From assembly GCF_002846495.1 (NCBI RefSeq), contig NZ_PJNE01000001.1:2480001-2544000 (forward strand): 64,000 nt of DNA, in the 5' to 3' direction. The DNA comes from Phycicoccus duodecadis (GTDB taxonomy: Bacteria; Actinomycetota; Actinomycetes; Actinomycetales; Dermatophilaceae). The notes under the pieces are model-generated. The model was not told where the DNA came from. It saw nothing but the letters and a program-made list of their open reading frames with translations, and made no database searches. Each line of letters starts with the position of its first letter. Position 1 is the first letter of the stretch. Made by a program: the position numbers and the translations under genes. This document shows, piece by piece, positions 52,701 to 59,376 of the stretch.

Positions 52701-52792
52701 AGCGCCAGGCCGGTCTCGGGCAGGATCGTCGCGCGCCCGACCACGACCGAGGCCGTGAAGGCGACGACGAACAGAGCCGTCCTCGTGATCAT
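49754..52792 (-). CDS. Membrane PAS-GGDEF-EAL cyclic-di-GMP enzyme
   Basis: A 1012-residue protein. Eight to ten helices (residues ~1-285; GLALFWPPAGVAVLWGLYAA) form a MASE1-like sensor. Two PAS domains follow (~300-420; ~430-545). The GGDEF domain (HDALTAMPNRRRF; LLDLDNFKEVNDTMGH; RLGGDEF ~636-642) is intact. The EAL domain has AEALLR (~770), LEVNLSGHSIGD, VVEATETAA, AIDDFGAGFGSF, IVKIDGEFV, VAEFVAEAAVLD and AQGYYIGEP; most catalytic residues remain. Stop overlaps the glycosyltransferase start (ATGA), so c-di-GMP and polymer synthesis are co-expressed. Start ATG 52792 begins the first helix. Confidence 0.92.
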   Translation of the reverse strand: MITRTALFVVAFTASVVVGRATILPETGLALFWPPAGVAVLWGLYAASRREVNIATGFVFLVAAVGNGWTGMPVTTAFFLGLANAVFVVAVRAVMVGDPARRWWHDLRPAALSSLTDIYRFLAASAVAVTLSTILGMTGLALSTTDVTWETTLSWVVRNGAAVVVISAPGLAVRGTALRSSGRALLRAAPLFAFTVALLWVVFGPGRTLPLSFLPLALLFWAGLRLPLPLAAAEGVLGAFTTLYLVRGFGGGQFGTIDDPLAFAVTLQSYMLLAVGLPVVVATVQRERDGLLGELARAARYSGTQADDLRVITETIPDAVVVIDRAGAVLLHNDAAGQWLGDGESFFEPTTFVARRPDGSVMPDDEQPSVRALAGENVRGSLVLSEDRYSGEHRLVAIDAVPMHGGDGPVDRVLLVFHDVSDEQARLHALEAERQRTERLISDAPHGVAVLDLRGRVLQVNDSLAALAGRTVEDVVGMDFGDLSPTHRDKMSVYLQRAVAFPGELLVGDWTIESLDGTDAHVSLTSRVLSSPDEDDEVILVNVVDFSERRRYEERLTYLADHDALTAMPNRRRFDETLEEHLRLCARRGPSGALLLLDLDNFKEVNDTMGHTAGDELIVSISTVVRDSLRGGDLVARLGGDEFAVLLPDADQAGAEAVARMLVERVRAHCQSLDGAKRRVTVSVGAVTFAAAAQQAVDPLALADMLLYDAKEAGRNQHAVLDPSGTEQPRSGARLEWMARIESAIENDAFELYLQPILDVRSNRIVAAEALLRLVDREGQPVSPGRFVHVAERAGLAPELDKWVIRHAVATLSRLHEYAPELVLEVNLSGHSIGDESVEREFVEALHRHGVAPHKFVVEATETAAVADVPAARAFSQRLGAMGTRVAIDDFGAGFGSFYYLKHLPFDIVKIDGEFVAGAHTSAVDRAILRSIVGVARNLGKETVAEFVAEAAVLDVVRELGVDYAQGYYIGEPVPFDTFVSRHLDGGTSSWTTSGSLAADSPSALLVGGDLA

Positions 52793-52959
52793 GTGGTGCG
52801 TGTCCCTGGATCCGTGGTGGGGATCCCCTGCAGTGCACCTCCATGCTCCCCGTCATCGCGCCTCCGCGCGAGCCGGGGTGACCGATTCGAGCCGGTCAGT
52901 GCGCGGCCATCGGCCGAACAGCCGAACCGCCGGGACGCCCGTCCCCGCCGTGCGACGCG

Positions 52960-52990
52960 CAGCGCCCCGGACCGAGGGTCCGGGGCGCTG
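52960..52990 (-). terminator. Strong hairpin after the NlpC/P60 gene
   Basis: A perfect 14-bp stem (CAGCGCCCCGGACC / GGTCCGGGGCGCTG) with loop GAG, 23 bases past the NlpC/P60 stop on the minus strand. Confidence 0.75.
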
Positions 52991-53013
52991 CGGGCGGTGC
53001 AGGGGTGGGCGGC

Positions 53014-53799
53014 TCAGAAGCGGCCGTACCCGCTGACGCCGGAGAAGATGGCGCGCTCCTGGGTGACCTCGCCGGGCTTGCCCGCGTCGATCATCATCCC
53101 GTTGCCGGTGTAGATGCCCACGTGCCAGGCCGGGGAGCCGAAGAACACGAGGTCGCCGGGCTGCGGGTTGCTGACCGGGGTGGCCGCCGACTGCTGCGCC
53201 GAGGCGGTGCGGGGGATGGAGATGCCCGCCTGCCGGAAGACGTAGGAGGTGAAGCCCGAGCAGTCGAAGCCGCTGGGGCTGCTGCCGCCGTAGACGTACG
53301 GGATGCCGAGGAGGCCGCGGGCGATGTTGACGATCGCGCTCGAGGACTGCGGCATCGAGCTGAGGACCCGGCGGGTCGTGGACCGGCTGGCGGTCTGCGA
53401 CTGCGCGCGGTCGGCGACGGCGACGGCGACGACCGGCTTGGGCCTGGGCTTGGGCTTCGGCTTGGCCACGGCGCGGACCCCGGAGATGCCGACGACCTCG
53501 GTGGGCAGCGGAGCGGCCGGCTGCGGGGCGACGACGGCCGGAGCCGCCGCGAGCGCCCGCGGGGAGGACGACAGGGTGGTGGACCCGGCGGCCGGGGCGC
53601 CGGCACGGGCCGAGGTCTCGAAGCCGACGGAGGCGTGGGCCGGGAGCGCGAAGGTGGCGACCAGGCCACCGGAGGCGGCCAGCACGGCCGTGGCGCGGGC
53701 GCCGGTCTCACCGGCGGTACGGACGATGGAGGACAGCTCCGCGACGGGGCTGTACTGGACGGCAGAGCGATGCCGTCCGGAGCGGGTGGGCTCGGACAC
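53014..53799 (-). CDS. Secreted NlpC/P60 peptidoglycan endopeptidase
   Basis: A 261-residue cell-wall hydrolase. A long N-region with a signal helix (~35-55, ending ALPAHA), a Pro/Ala linker with VRAVAKPKPKPRPKP, and a C-terminal C40 domain (~155-261). The catalytic Cys180 is in SGFDCSGFTSYVF; the His is in AWHVGIYTGNGMM. SIPRTASAQQ, NPQPGDLVFFGS and IDAGKPGEV are also typical. It cuts D-Glu-mDAP-type links in peptide stems. GTG 53799 has GAGAGG upstream. Expression is probably switched by the c-di-AMP riboswitch in its leader. Confidence 0.93.
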   Translation of the reverse strand: MSEPTRSGRHRSAVQYSPVAELSSIVRTAGETGARATAVLAASGGLVATFALPAHASVGFETSARAGAPAAGSTTLSSSPRALAAAPAVVAPQPAAPLPTEVVGISGVRAVAKPKPKPRPKPVVAVAVADRAQSQTASRSTTRRVLSSMPQSSSAIVNIARGLLGIPYVYGGSSPSGFDCSGFTSYVFRQAGISIPRTASAQQSAATPVSNPQPGDLVFFGSPAWHVGIYTGNGMMIDAGKPGEVTQERAIFSGVSGYGRF

Positions 53800-53811
53800 G
53801 ATGGACCTCTC

Positions 53812-53990
53812 TGTGCCTACGGGGTGAGCTGTCGGGTTCGGGCAGAGGTTGCCCGGCCGGCGGCCCCGAAGGACCGGTCGGCTTCACCCCGAGGAGCCAG
53901 GCGTGAGAGTGGCTCCGAAGGTGGTTCCCCCGCTCCTGCCAAGCGGTGTGGTGCGCGAGGACCCGTGGATGGGGGCAGGACTCGGCGGTC
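53812..53990 (-). ncRNA. ydaO/yuaA c-di-AMP riboswitch
   Basis: On the minus strand, from ~53990 to 53812, the leader carries the conserved actinobacterial aptamer blocks in order: GACCGCCGAGTCC, GGCAGGAGCGGGGGAACCA, CTCGGGGTGAAGCCG, CCCGAACCCGACAGCTCACC and CCGTAGGC, followed by GAGAGG of the ribosome binding site region. This riboswitch class binds cyclic di-AMP and turns off cell-wall hydrolase and K+-transport genes. It lies 12 bases before the NlpC/P60 start. A likely promoter lies upstream (TTGTGA ~54062, 18 bases, TTAGGT ~54038). Confidence 0.92.
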
Positions 53991-54103
53991 CCATCTGCGG
54001 GGCCCGACGTCCGGTGTCGGTCGGGCTCAGCGAACCTAACATCACCACCCGGGTTGGTCACAAAACGATCACGAGAGGTCTCTCAGGTTGCTCTGAGAAG
54101 ACT

Positions 54104-54136
54104 CGGGCCCCGCCCACACGAGGTGGTCGGGGCCCG
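54104..54136 (-). terminator. Hairpin after the LAS-type peptidase gene
   Basis: 9-bp stem CGGGCCCCG / CGGGGCCCG with a 15-nt loop, about 20 bases past the stop at 54156. Confidence 0.6.
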
Positions 54137-54155
54137 GGTCGGCCGTGCAGGACGG

Positions 54156-54932
54156 TCAGAAGTTCATGGTCACGTGCACGTGGTCCATGTGGTTGGCGGT
54201 GGGTGAGCCGCGGTCCTCCATCAGGCGCCAGCCCTCGCCCGGCGCCCAGTAGCGCTGCTGCCAGATGAGGTACTTGACGTTGAACTCGCTCACGTGGGCC
54301 TGGACCCACGCGGCGATGGCGTCGCCCTGCGCCGCGTTGGCGATCATGATGTCGGTCGCCTGGCCGGTGCCGTGCTCGTCGTTGCTGGCGCGGCGGCCCC
54401 CGATGGTGGGCGGGCCGAAGGTGACGTCGACCGCGGAGCAGAGCCGCTGCGCGTTGGGGATGAGCCCGATGTTCGAGCAGCGGGCCGTGATGGTGCCCGA
54501 CCAGGAGCCCACCGCGGCGGAGGCCGCCGACTGCGCGCCGGCGGGGGACGACGGCGCGGGCTCGGGCTTGGGCTTGGGCTTGGCCACGGCCTTCACGCCG
54601 GCGATGCCGACGGCGTCGGGCAGCTGCGGGGCGGCGCCGGTGGGGGCGGACACGGCAGGGGCCGGGGCACTGCGGGTGAGGGAGCGGGACGCGGCCTGCG
54701 GCGCGGCCCGCTGCGCCAGCACCATGGCGGCGGGCGCGGCGGCACGGGCGCCGTCGGCCTGCGCGTCAGCCTGCTCGGCGGGGACCGCGAGGGCGACGGC
54801 CGCACCACCGATGACACCGAGGCTCGCCACCGACTTCAGCGCCCAGGAGGCGCCGGTACGGGGGAAGCCGTCGGGCAGACGGCGGACACGTCCGGGCGCA
54901 CGACGACGGCCGGGGGGACGATGTGAGGACAC
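54156..54932 (-). CDS. Secreted LAS-type (M15-like) peptidase-domain protein
   Basis: A 258-residue exported protein. Basic start with a signal helix (~30-50), an Ala/Pro linker containing VKAVAKPKPKPEPAP, and a ~110-residue C-terminal domain. That domain has EHGTGQATDIM (His187-x6-Asp194) and HMDHVHVTMNF (H-x-H at the end), the zinc-ligand pattern of LAS metallopeptidases such as VanY and M15 D,D-carboxypeptidases. It also has NEHG-like and RLCSAVDVTFGPPTIGGRR segments and two cysteines. Peptidoglycan is the likely substrate (inference). The GTG 54932 start is consistent with GGAAGAG upstream. Shares its linker with the neighbouring NlpC/P60 protein. Confidence 0.75.
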   Translation of the reverse strand: MSSHRPPGRRRAPGRVRRLPDGFPRTGASWALKSVASLGVIGGAAVALAVPAEQADAQADGARAAAPAAMVLAQRAAPQAASRSLTRSAPAPAVSAPTGAAPQLPDAVGIAGVKAVAKPKPKPEPAPSSPAGAQSAASAAVGSWSGTITARCSNIGLIPNAQRLCSAVDVTFGPPTIGGRRASNDEHGTGQATDIMIANAAQGDAIAAWVQAHVSEFNVKYLIWQQRYWAPGEGWRLMEDRGSPTANHMDHVHVTMNF

Positions 54933-55049
54933 AGAGGATCTCTTCCGGGGCGGGAGCTTTCCGCGGCTACGCTACGTCACGCGTCCGGCGATGTCACGTT
55001 TCGGTAACACGCACCGCCCGGGCCCCACGGCCGGACGTGGCCGTGCCGG

Positions 55050-55748
55050 TCAGATGACGGCGACGAAGACGTGGGCCGCGATGTCGCGCGGCAGCGAGAC
55101 GCCGGTGGCCTCGTCGGCGCCCTCGCGGCTGACCACGACGCGGGTGCCGTCGAGGCGGACCCGGGCCGGCTCGCCGGGGTGCAGCCCCGCCGAGGTGAGC
55201 AGCCCCAGCGCCTCGGAGTCGACCTGCACCGGTTCGCCGATGCGACGCACGATGACGCTGACGCCCTCGGGCACGGCCACGACGTCGAGGGTGCTGAGGC
55301 CCAGGCGGAAGTCGACGACGTCGCCGACCTCGCCGAGCTCGTCGAGCCCCGGGATCGGGTTGCCGTAGGGCGACTCGAGGTGGTCGGGGAGGATCGCGAG
55401 GATCTTGCGCTCGACGCGGTCGCTCATCACGTGCTCCCAGCGGCAGGCCTCGTCGTGGACGAACTCCCACTCGAGCCCGATGACGTCGACCAGCAGGCGC
55501 TCGGCGATGCGGTGCTTGCGCATGACGCGGGTGGCCAGGCGGCGCCCCTCGTCGCTGAGCTCGAGGTGGCGGTCGCCGGCCACGGCGAGCAGGCCGTCGC
55601 GCTCCATCCGGGCGACGGTCTGCGACACGGTGGGCCCGGAGTGGTTCAGCCGCTCCGCGATGCGGGCACGCAGCGGGGTGATGCCCTCCTCCTCGAGCTC
55701 GAAGATGGTGCGGAGGTACATCTCCGTGGTGTCGATGAGGTCGGTCAC
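55050..55748 (-). CDS. DtxR/IdeR-family metal-dependent repressor
   Basis: A 232-residue iron- or manganese-dependent regulator. The winged HTH (DTTEMYLRTIFELEEEGITP; ARIAERLNHSGPTVSQTVAR) is followed by the dimerisation/metal domain (RHLELSDEGRRLATRVMRKH; DEACRWEHVMSDRVERKI with the metal-ligand Cys-Glu-His set) and a C-terminal SH3-like FeoA domain (~150-230). Length and three-domain layout match IdeR/DtxR. With Fe2+ bound it would repress iron-uptake genes. TAGGCT lies seven bases before GTG 55748. Adjacent to an MFS pump on the same strand. Confidence 0.94.
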   Translation of the reverse strand: MTDLIDTTEMYLRTIFELEEEGITPLRARIAERLNHSGPTVSQTVARMERDGLLAVAGDRHLELSDEGRRLATRVMRKHRIAERLLVDVIGLEWEFVHDEACRWEHVMSDRVERKILAILPDHLESPYGNPIPGLDELGEVGDVVDFRLGLSTLDVVAVPEGVSVIVRRIGEPVQVDSEALGLLTSAGLHPGEPARVRLDGTRVVVSREGADEATGVSLPRDIAAHVFVAVI

Positions 55749-55758
55749 GAAGGTCAGC

Positions 55759-56988
55759 CTAACCGGGGGCCCTCCCGCCGGACGGCCGTCGCCGGGGGTC
55801 GTGGCGGGGCAGCCAGCGCAGCAACCAGGCGCCTCCCGCCAGGGTCAGCACGCCCACGACCACGCTGGCCGCGCCGAGCGACACGACCGCGGTCAGGGCC
55901 CCCACCACGAGGGCCGCCCCGTTGTGCCCGAGCAACGACAGCAGGCGCCAGACGCCGAGGAACGGGGCGCGGCCCTCGACCGGGGCGGCGTCGGCCCCGA
56001 GCGTCATCACGATGCCCGAGCCCAGGCCGTTGCCCACGCCCATCACCACGGCCACCGCCCCGACGGCGACCAGGGTCGACGTCAGCGGCAGGACCACCAG
56101 CCCGAGGCCCAGGAGCACGGTCACCGGCAGGGCCACCCAGACCCGCCCCCGGCGGTCCATGATCGAGCCCGCCGGGTAGAACAGGAGCACCTCGACCAGG
56201 CCCGCGGCGCCGAAGACGAGAGCGGTCTGTGCGGCCGAGAGACCGACGTGCTCCGCCCAGAGCGGCACCACCACCACCCGCGACGACCGGGCCAGACCGA
56301 TGGCCAGGACGCCCACCCCGACGGTGAGCAGGACGGCCCGGTTCCGGCGCACCACCTCGCGGACCGGGATGGGTGCCGCGGGGGCGCCGTCGGAGCCCTT
56401 CCCGCGGTGCACGCCGAGGTCGGGTGACGACCAGGCCAGGGCGGCCGCCGCCAGCCCCGCGACCACCGCGATGCCGAAGGCCGCCTGCGGCCCCCACACC
56501 CCGACCACCGGAGCGGCGAGGAACGGCCCCACGAACATCCCCACCCGCCCCACACCGCCGAGGGTCGACATCGCACGGGCCCGCATCGACTCGGGCGCGG
56601 CGGCCGTCAGGTACGACTGCCGCGCCAGCAGGAAGACCGCCCCGGTGGGGCCCGACAGCGCCACCGCGACCGCGAGGACCCACAGCGACGGCGCCACCAT
56701 CGCGAGCGCGGCGGCCGCGGCGTCGGCGACCCCGGCGAGGACGAGGGCGCGCCGCTCCCCCATCCGTTCGACCAGGACGCCCGACGGCACCGCGGACAGC
56801 AGCTCGGACACGGTGTTGATGCCCACGAACAGGGCGGCGACGGCCACCGAGGCCCCGAGGGCGCGGGCGCTGAGGGCGACGACCGGCATCGTCGCGCCGA
56901 GACCCACCGACCAGAGGGCGGTGGGGCCGAACGCCGGGACGGCGATGCGGCGCAGCGAGAAGCCGTCGGCGCCGCTCGGCTCGCCCAT
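55759..56988 (-). CDS. MFS transporter (drug-efflux type)
   Basis: A 409-residue permease with twelve helices. Motif A-like loop GVLVERMGERRAL (~residues 65-77), GPTGAVFLLARQSYLTAAAP, RARAMSTLGGVGRVGMFVGP and, in the second half, GSIMDRRGRVWVALP and ADAAPVEGRAPFLGVWRLLS. Start ATG 56988 has GGGAGGTGG directly upstream. A perfect 18-bp palindrome lies 18 bases before the start, so a MarR- or TetR-like regulator outside this window probably controls it. Stop lies 10 bases before the DtxR gene start. Confidence 0.88.
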   Translation of the reverse strand: MGEPSGADGFSLRRIAVPAFGPTALWSVGLGATMPVVALSARALGASVAVAALFVGINTVSELLSAVPSGVLVERMGERRALVLAGVADAAAAALAMVAPSLWVLAVAVALSGPTGAVFLLARQSYLTAAAPESMRARAMSTLGGVGRVGMFVGPFLAAPVVGVWGPQAAFGIAVVAGLAAAALAWSSPDLGVHRGKGSDGAPAAPIPVREVVRRNRAVLLTVGVGVLAIGLARSSRVVVVPLWAEHVGLSAAQTALVFGAAGLVEVLLFYPAGSIMDRRGRVWVALPVTVLLGLGLVVLPLTSTLVAVGAVAVVMGVGNGLGSGIVMTLGADAAPVEGRAPFLGVWRLLSLLGHNGAALVVGALTAVVSLGAASVVVGVLTLAGGAWLLRWLPRHDPRRRPSGGRAPG

Positions 56989-57006
56989 CCACCTCCCCCT
57001 CCCAGA

Positions 57007-57024
57007 TATCTTGACGTCAAGATA
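57007..57024. promoter_or_regulatory. 18-bp perfect palindromic operator
   Basis: TATCTTGACGTCAAGATA, fully self-complementary, 18 bases upstream of the MFS gene at 56988. The ATCTTGA..TCAAGAT pattern is typical of MarR-family binding sites. No cognate regulator gene is adjacent. Confidence 0.65.
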
Positions 57025-57076
57025 GTTGCACGCGGGCGTGACGCACGCAACACCCCGGCAGCGACCGGCCCGTCGG

Positions 57077-57088
57077 TAGGTTGTCGCG
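57077..57088 (+). promoter_or_regulatory. -10 box of a leaderless promoter (thioesterase gene)
   Basis: TAGGTT at 57077-57082, then six bases, then ATG 57089. Confidence 0.5.
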
Positions 57089-57814
57089 ATGGAGCTGACC
57101 GTCCCCGCCCGGTACCGCGGCCCCTCGGGGTCCGGCAACGGCGGCTGGGTGGCTGGTGCCCTGGCCGCCCACGTACGCACCTCGGCCGCACTCCCGGCCG
57201 TCTCCGTACGACTGTCGGCCCCGCCCCCCTTGGGCCGACCGCTCGCCCTGGTCGGCGACCACCCCGACCCGCTCAGCGGCACCGCCGTGCTGCGGCTGCT
57301 CGACGGTGACACCCTGGTCGCCTCCGGCACCGCCGTCCCCGAGCTCGACGAGCCGGTCCCCCACCCCGCCGGCCTCGAGGAGGCCCGCGCCGCCGAGGCC
57401 CGCTTCGAGGGGCTGCGGGAGCATCCGGCCCCCGAGTGCTACGGGTGTGGCACCCACCACGACGACGGTCTCGGGCTGCGGCCCGGCCCGCTCGGGGACG
57501 GCACCGGCCGGTACGCCACCACCTGGGTGGCACCGGCCGACGTGGCCGTCCCCACGGTCTGGGCCGCACTCGACTGCCCCGGCGGGTGGGCCGCGGGCGC
57601 CGCCGGCCGGCCGATGGTGCTCGGCACGGTCACCGGCCGGGTGTGGCGGTGCCCCGACCCCGGCGAGACCACCGTCGTCACCGCCTGGCAGCGTGGGGCG
57701 CAGGGCCGGCGGCACTGGTCGGCCACCACCCTGCACGCCCCCGACGGCACCCTGCTCGGCCGCGCCGAGTCGACCTGGGTCGCCCTCGACCCCGCCCGCC
57801 CCGCCACCTCGTGA
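57089..57814 (+). CDS. Thioesterase-like double-hotdog protein
   Basis: A 241-residue protein resembling acyl-CoA thioesterase-like hypotheticals of actinobacteria. YRGPSGSGNGGWVAGALAAH at the start and VSVRLSAPPPLGRPL match the first hotdog repeat. A CYGCGTHHDDGLGLRPGPLG motif, found in this family, links to the second half (VWAALDCPGGWAAGAAGRPM; GRAESTWVAL). A CoA-thioester substrate is plausible but unproven. The SDR gene starts ten bases downstream, so the two are probably co-transcribed. Confidence 0.78.
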   Translation: MELTVPARYRGPSGSGNGGWVAGALAAHVRTSAALPAVSVRLSAPPPLGRPLALVGDHPDPLSGTAVLRLLDGDTLVASGTAVPELDEPVPHPAGLEEARAAEARFEGLREHPAPECYGCGTHHDDGLGLRPGPLGDGTGRYATTWVAPADVAVPTVWAALDCPGGWAAGAAGRPMVLGTVTGRVWRCPDPGETTVVTAWQRGAQGRRHWSATTLHAPDGTLLGRAESTWVALDPARPATS

Positions 57815-57824
57815 GGACTCCCCG

Positions 57825-58595
57825 ATGAGCCACAGCCCCACCCCCGACGCCATCCGCCCCACCGCCGTCGTCACCGGCGCCAGCAGCGGCATCGGCGAGG
57901 CCACCGCCCGCCTCCTCGCCCGCCACGGCTTCCGGGTCGTGTGCGCCGCCCGTCGGGCCGAACGGGTCGAGGCGCTGGCGGCCGCGATCGACGGGGTGGC
58001 CGTCGCCTGCGACGTCACCGCCGACGCCGACGTGGCCCGCCTGGCCGAGGTGGCCGGGCCGAGCGTGGCCGTCCTGGTCAACAACGCCGGCGGCGCCCTC
58101 GGCCTCGAGCCGGTGGCCCAGGCCGACGTCGACCTCTGGCAGCAGATGTACGCCACCAACGTGCTCGGCACGCTGCGGGTGACCAAGGCGCTGCTGCCGG
58201 CGCTGGTCGCATCGGGCGGCGACGGCATCATCGTCAACGTCGGCTCCATCGCGGGGCTGCTCGCCTACGAGGGCGGCGGCGGCTACACGGTGGCCAAGCA
58301 CGGCGTGCACGTCATGACCGAGACCCTGCGCCTGGAGCTGTTCGACCAGCCGGTGCGGGTCACCGAGATCGCGCCCGGGATGGTGCACACCGAGGAGTTC
58401 TCGCTGACCCGCTTCGGCGGCGACCAGGAGCGCGCCGACAAGGTCTACGACGGCGTGCCGGGGCCTCTGGTCGCCGACGACGTCGCCGAGGCGGTCGTGT
58501 GGATGGCCACCCGGCCGGCGCACGTCAACGTCGACCTCCTGGTCATCAAGCCGCGGGCCCAGGCGGCACCGCACAAGGTCCACCGCACCGGCTGA
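57825..58595 (+). CDS. Short-chain dehydrogenase/reductase
   Basis: A 256-residue classical SDR. The NAD(P)-binding motif TGASSGIGEATARLLARHG is followed by Arg residues (CAARRAER) that suggest NADPH. NNAGG, the catalytic Ser in NVGSIAG and the YTVAK motif follow, with the C-terminal IAPGMVHTEEFSLTRF. It belongs to the YdfG/serine-dehydrogenase-like group acting on small hydroxy acids or ketones. Ten bases separate it from the thioesterase gene. Confidence 0.92.
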   Translation: MSHSPTPDAIRPTAVVTGASSGIGEATARLLARHGFRVVCAARRAERVEALAAAIDGVAVACDVTADADVARLAEVAGPSVAVLVNNAGGALGLEPVAQADVDLWQQMYATNVLGTLRVTKALLPALVASGGDGIIVNVGSIAGLLAYEGGGGYTVAKHGVHVMTETLRLELFDQPVRVTEIAPGMVHTEEFSLTRFGGDQERADKVYDGVPGPLVADDVAEAVVWMATRPAHVNVDLLVIKPRAQAAPHKVHRTG

Positions 58596-58620
58596 CCGGC
58601 GGGGAGCGACCTGCGGGCGC

Positions 58621-59298
58621 TCAGGGCTGGCGGCGCAGGACCTCCCACGACGCGGCGTCGGCCAGGTCACCGTCGCCCACCCGCCGGAAGACCAGGCGGT
58701 CGTGCAGCCGGTTGCGGCGCCCGGCCCAGAACTCGACCTCGTCGGGCACGACGCGGAAGCCGCCCCAGAAGTCGGGCACCGGCACGTCGTCGTCGCTGCC
58801 GGTGTCGGGGAACTGCGCGGCCCGTCGGGCGTACGCCTCCTCGAGCGCGGCCCGCGAGGCCACCGGGTCGGACTGCTGCGAGGCCCACGCCGAGATCCGC
58901 GAGGCCCACGGACGGGAGTTCCAGTACTCCATCACCTCGGCCCGGTCGACCTCGACCGCCGTGCCGCGGAACCGGATCGCGCGGTACATCGAGGGCCAGG
59001 TGAGAGCCAGCGCCATCCGCGGGGTGGCGGAGATCTCGCGCCCCTTGGCCGAGGTGAGGGCGGTGACGAAGCCCGGGCCGCGTTCGTCGAGGAAGCGCAT
59101 CAGCACCGTGCGGACGTTGGGCGTGCCGTCGTCGTCGACCGTGGCCACCGAGACCGCGAGCGGCTCGAAGACGTCCTTCTCGTGCTGGGCCCGCTCGACG
59201 GCGTCGTCGACCCAGGCCCGGGCCTGCGCGTAGGGGGTCTCGAGGAGCTGGTCCTCGGAGAGGCCGTCACCGGTGTAGTCGACGCGTCGGGGGTCCAT
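58621..59298 (-). CDS. pdxH: Pyridoxamine 5'-phosphate oxidase
   Basis: A 225-residue FMN enzyme that oxidises pyridoxine or pyridoxamine 5'-phosphate to pyridoxal 5'-phosphate. Conserved: PNVRTVLMRFLDERGPGFVT, YRAIRFRGTAVEVDRAEVME, YWNSRPWASRISAWASQQSD, PDFWGGFRVVPDEVEFWAGR and NRLHDRLVFRR. The end reads EVLRRQP where many homologues have RLxP. TACGCT lies six bases before ATG 59298. In many actinobacteria pdxH neighbours citrate synthase 2; here an MFS gene, an IS30 copy and the NYN gene lie between. Confidence 0.96.
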   Translation of the reverse strand: MDPRRVDYTGDGLSEDQLLETPYAQARAWVDDAVERAQHEKDVFEPLAVSVATVDDDGTPNVRTVLMRFLDERGPGFVTALTSAKGREISATPRMALALTWPSMYRAIRFRGTAVEVDRAEVMEYWNSRPWASRISAWASQQSDPVASRAALEEAYARRAAQFPDTGSDDDVPVPDFWGGFRVVPDEVEFWAGRRNRLHDRLVFRRVGDGDLADAASWEVLRRQP

Positions 59299-59310
59299 GG
59301 CGCCAGCGTA
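59299..59310 (-). promoter_or_regulatory. -10 box of a leaderless promoter (pdxH)
   Basis: TACGCT on the minus strand (59310-59305), six bases, ATG 59298. Confidence 0.5.
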
Positions 59311-59376
59311 GGCGCGGGCCGGCCTCGCCCGGCTCCCCGCCGCCGGGCAACCGGGGCGGTGTCGAGACCGGGCGGC

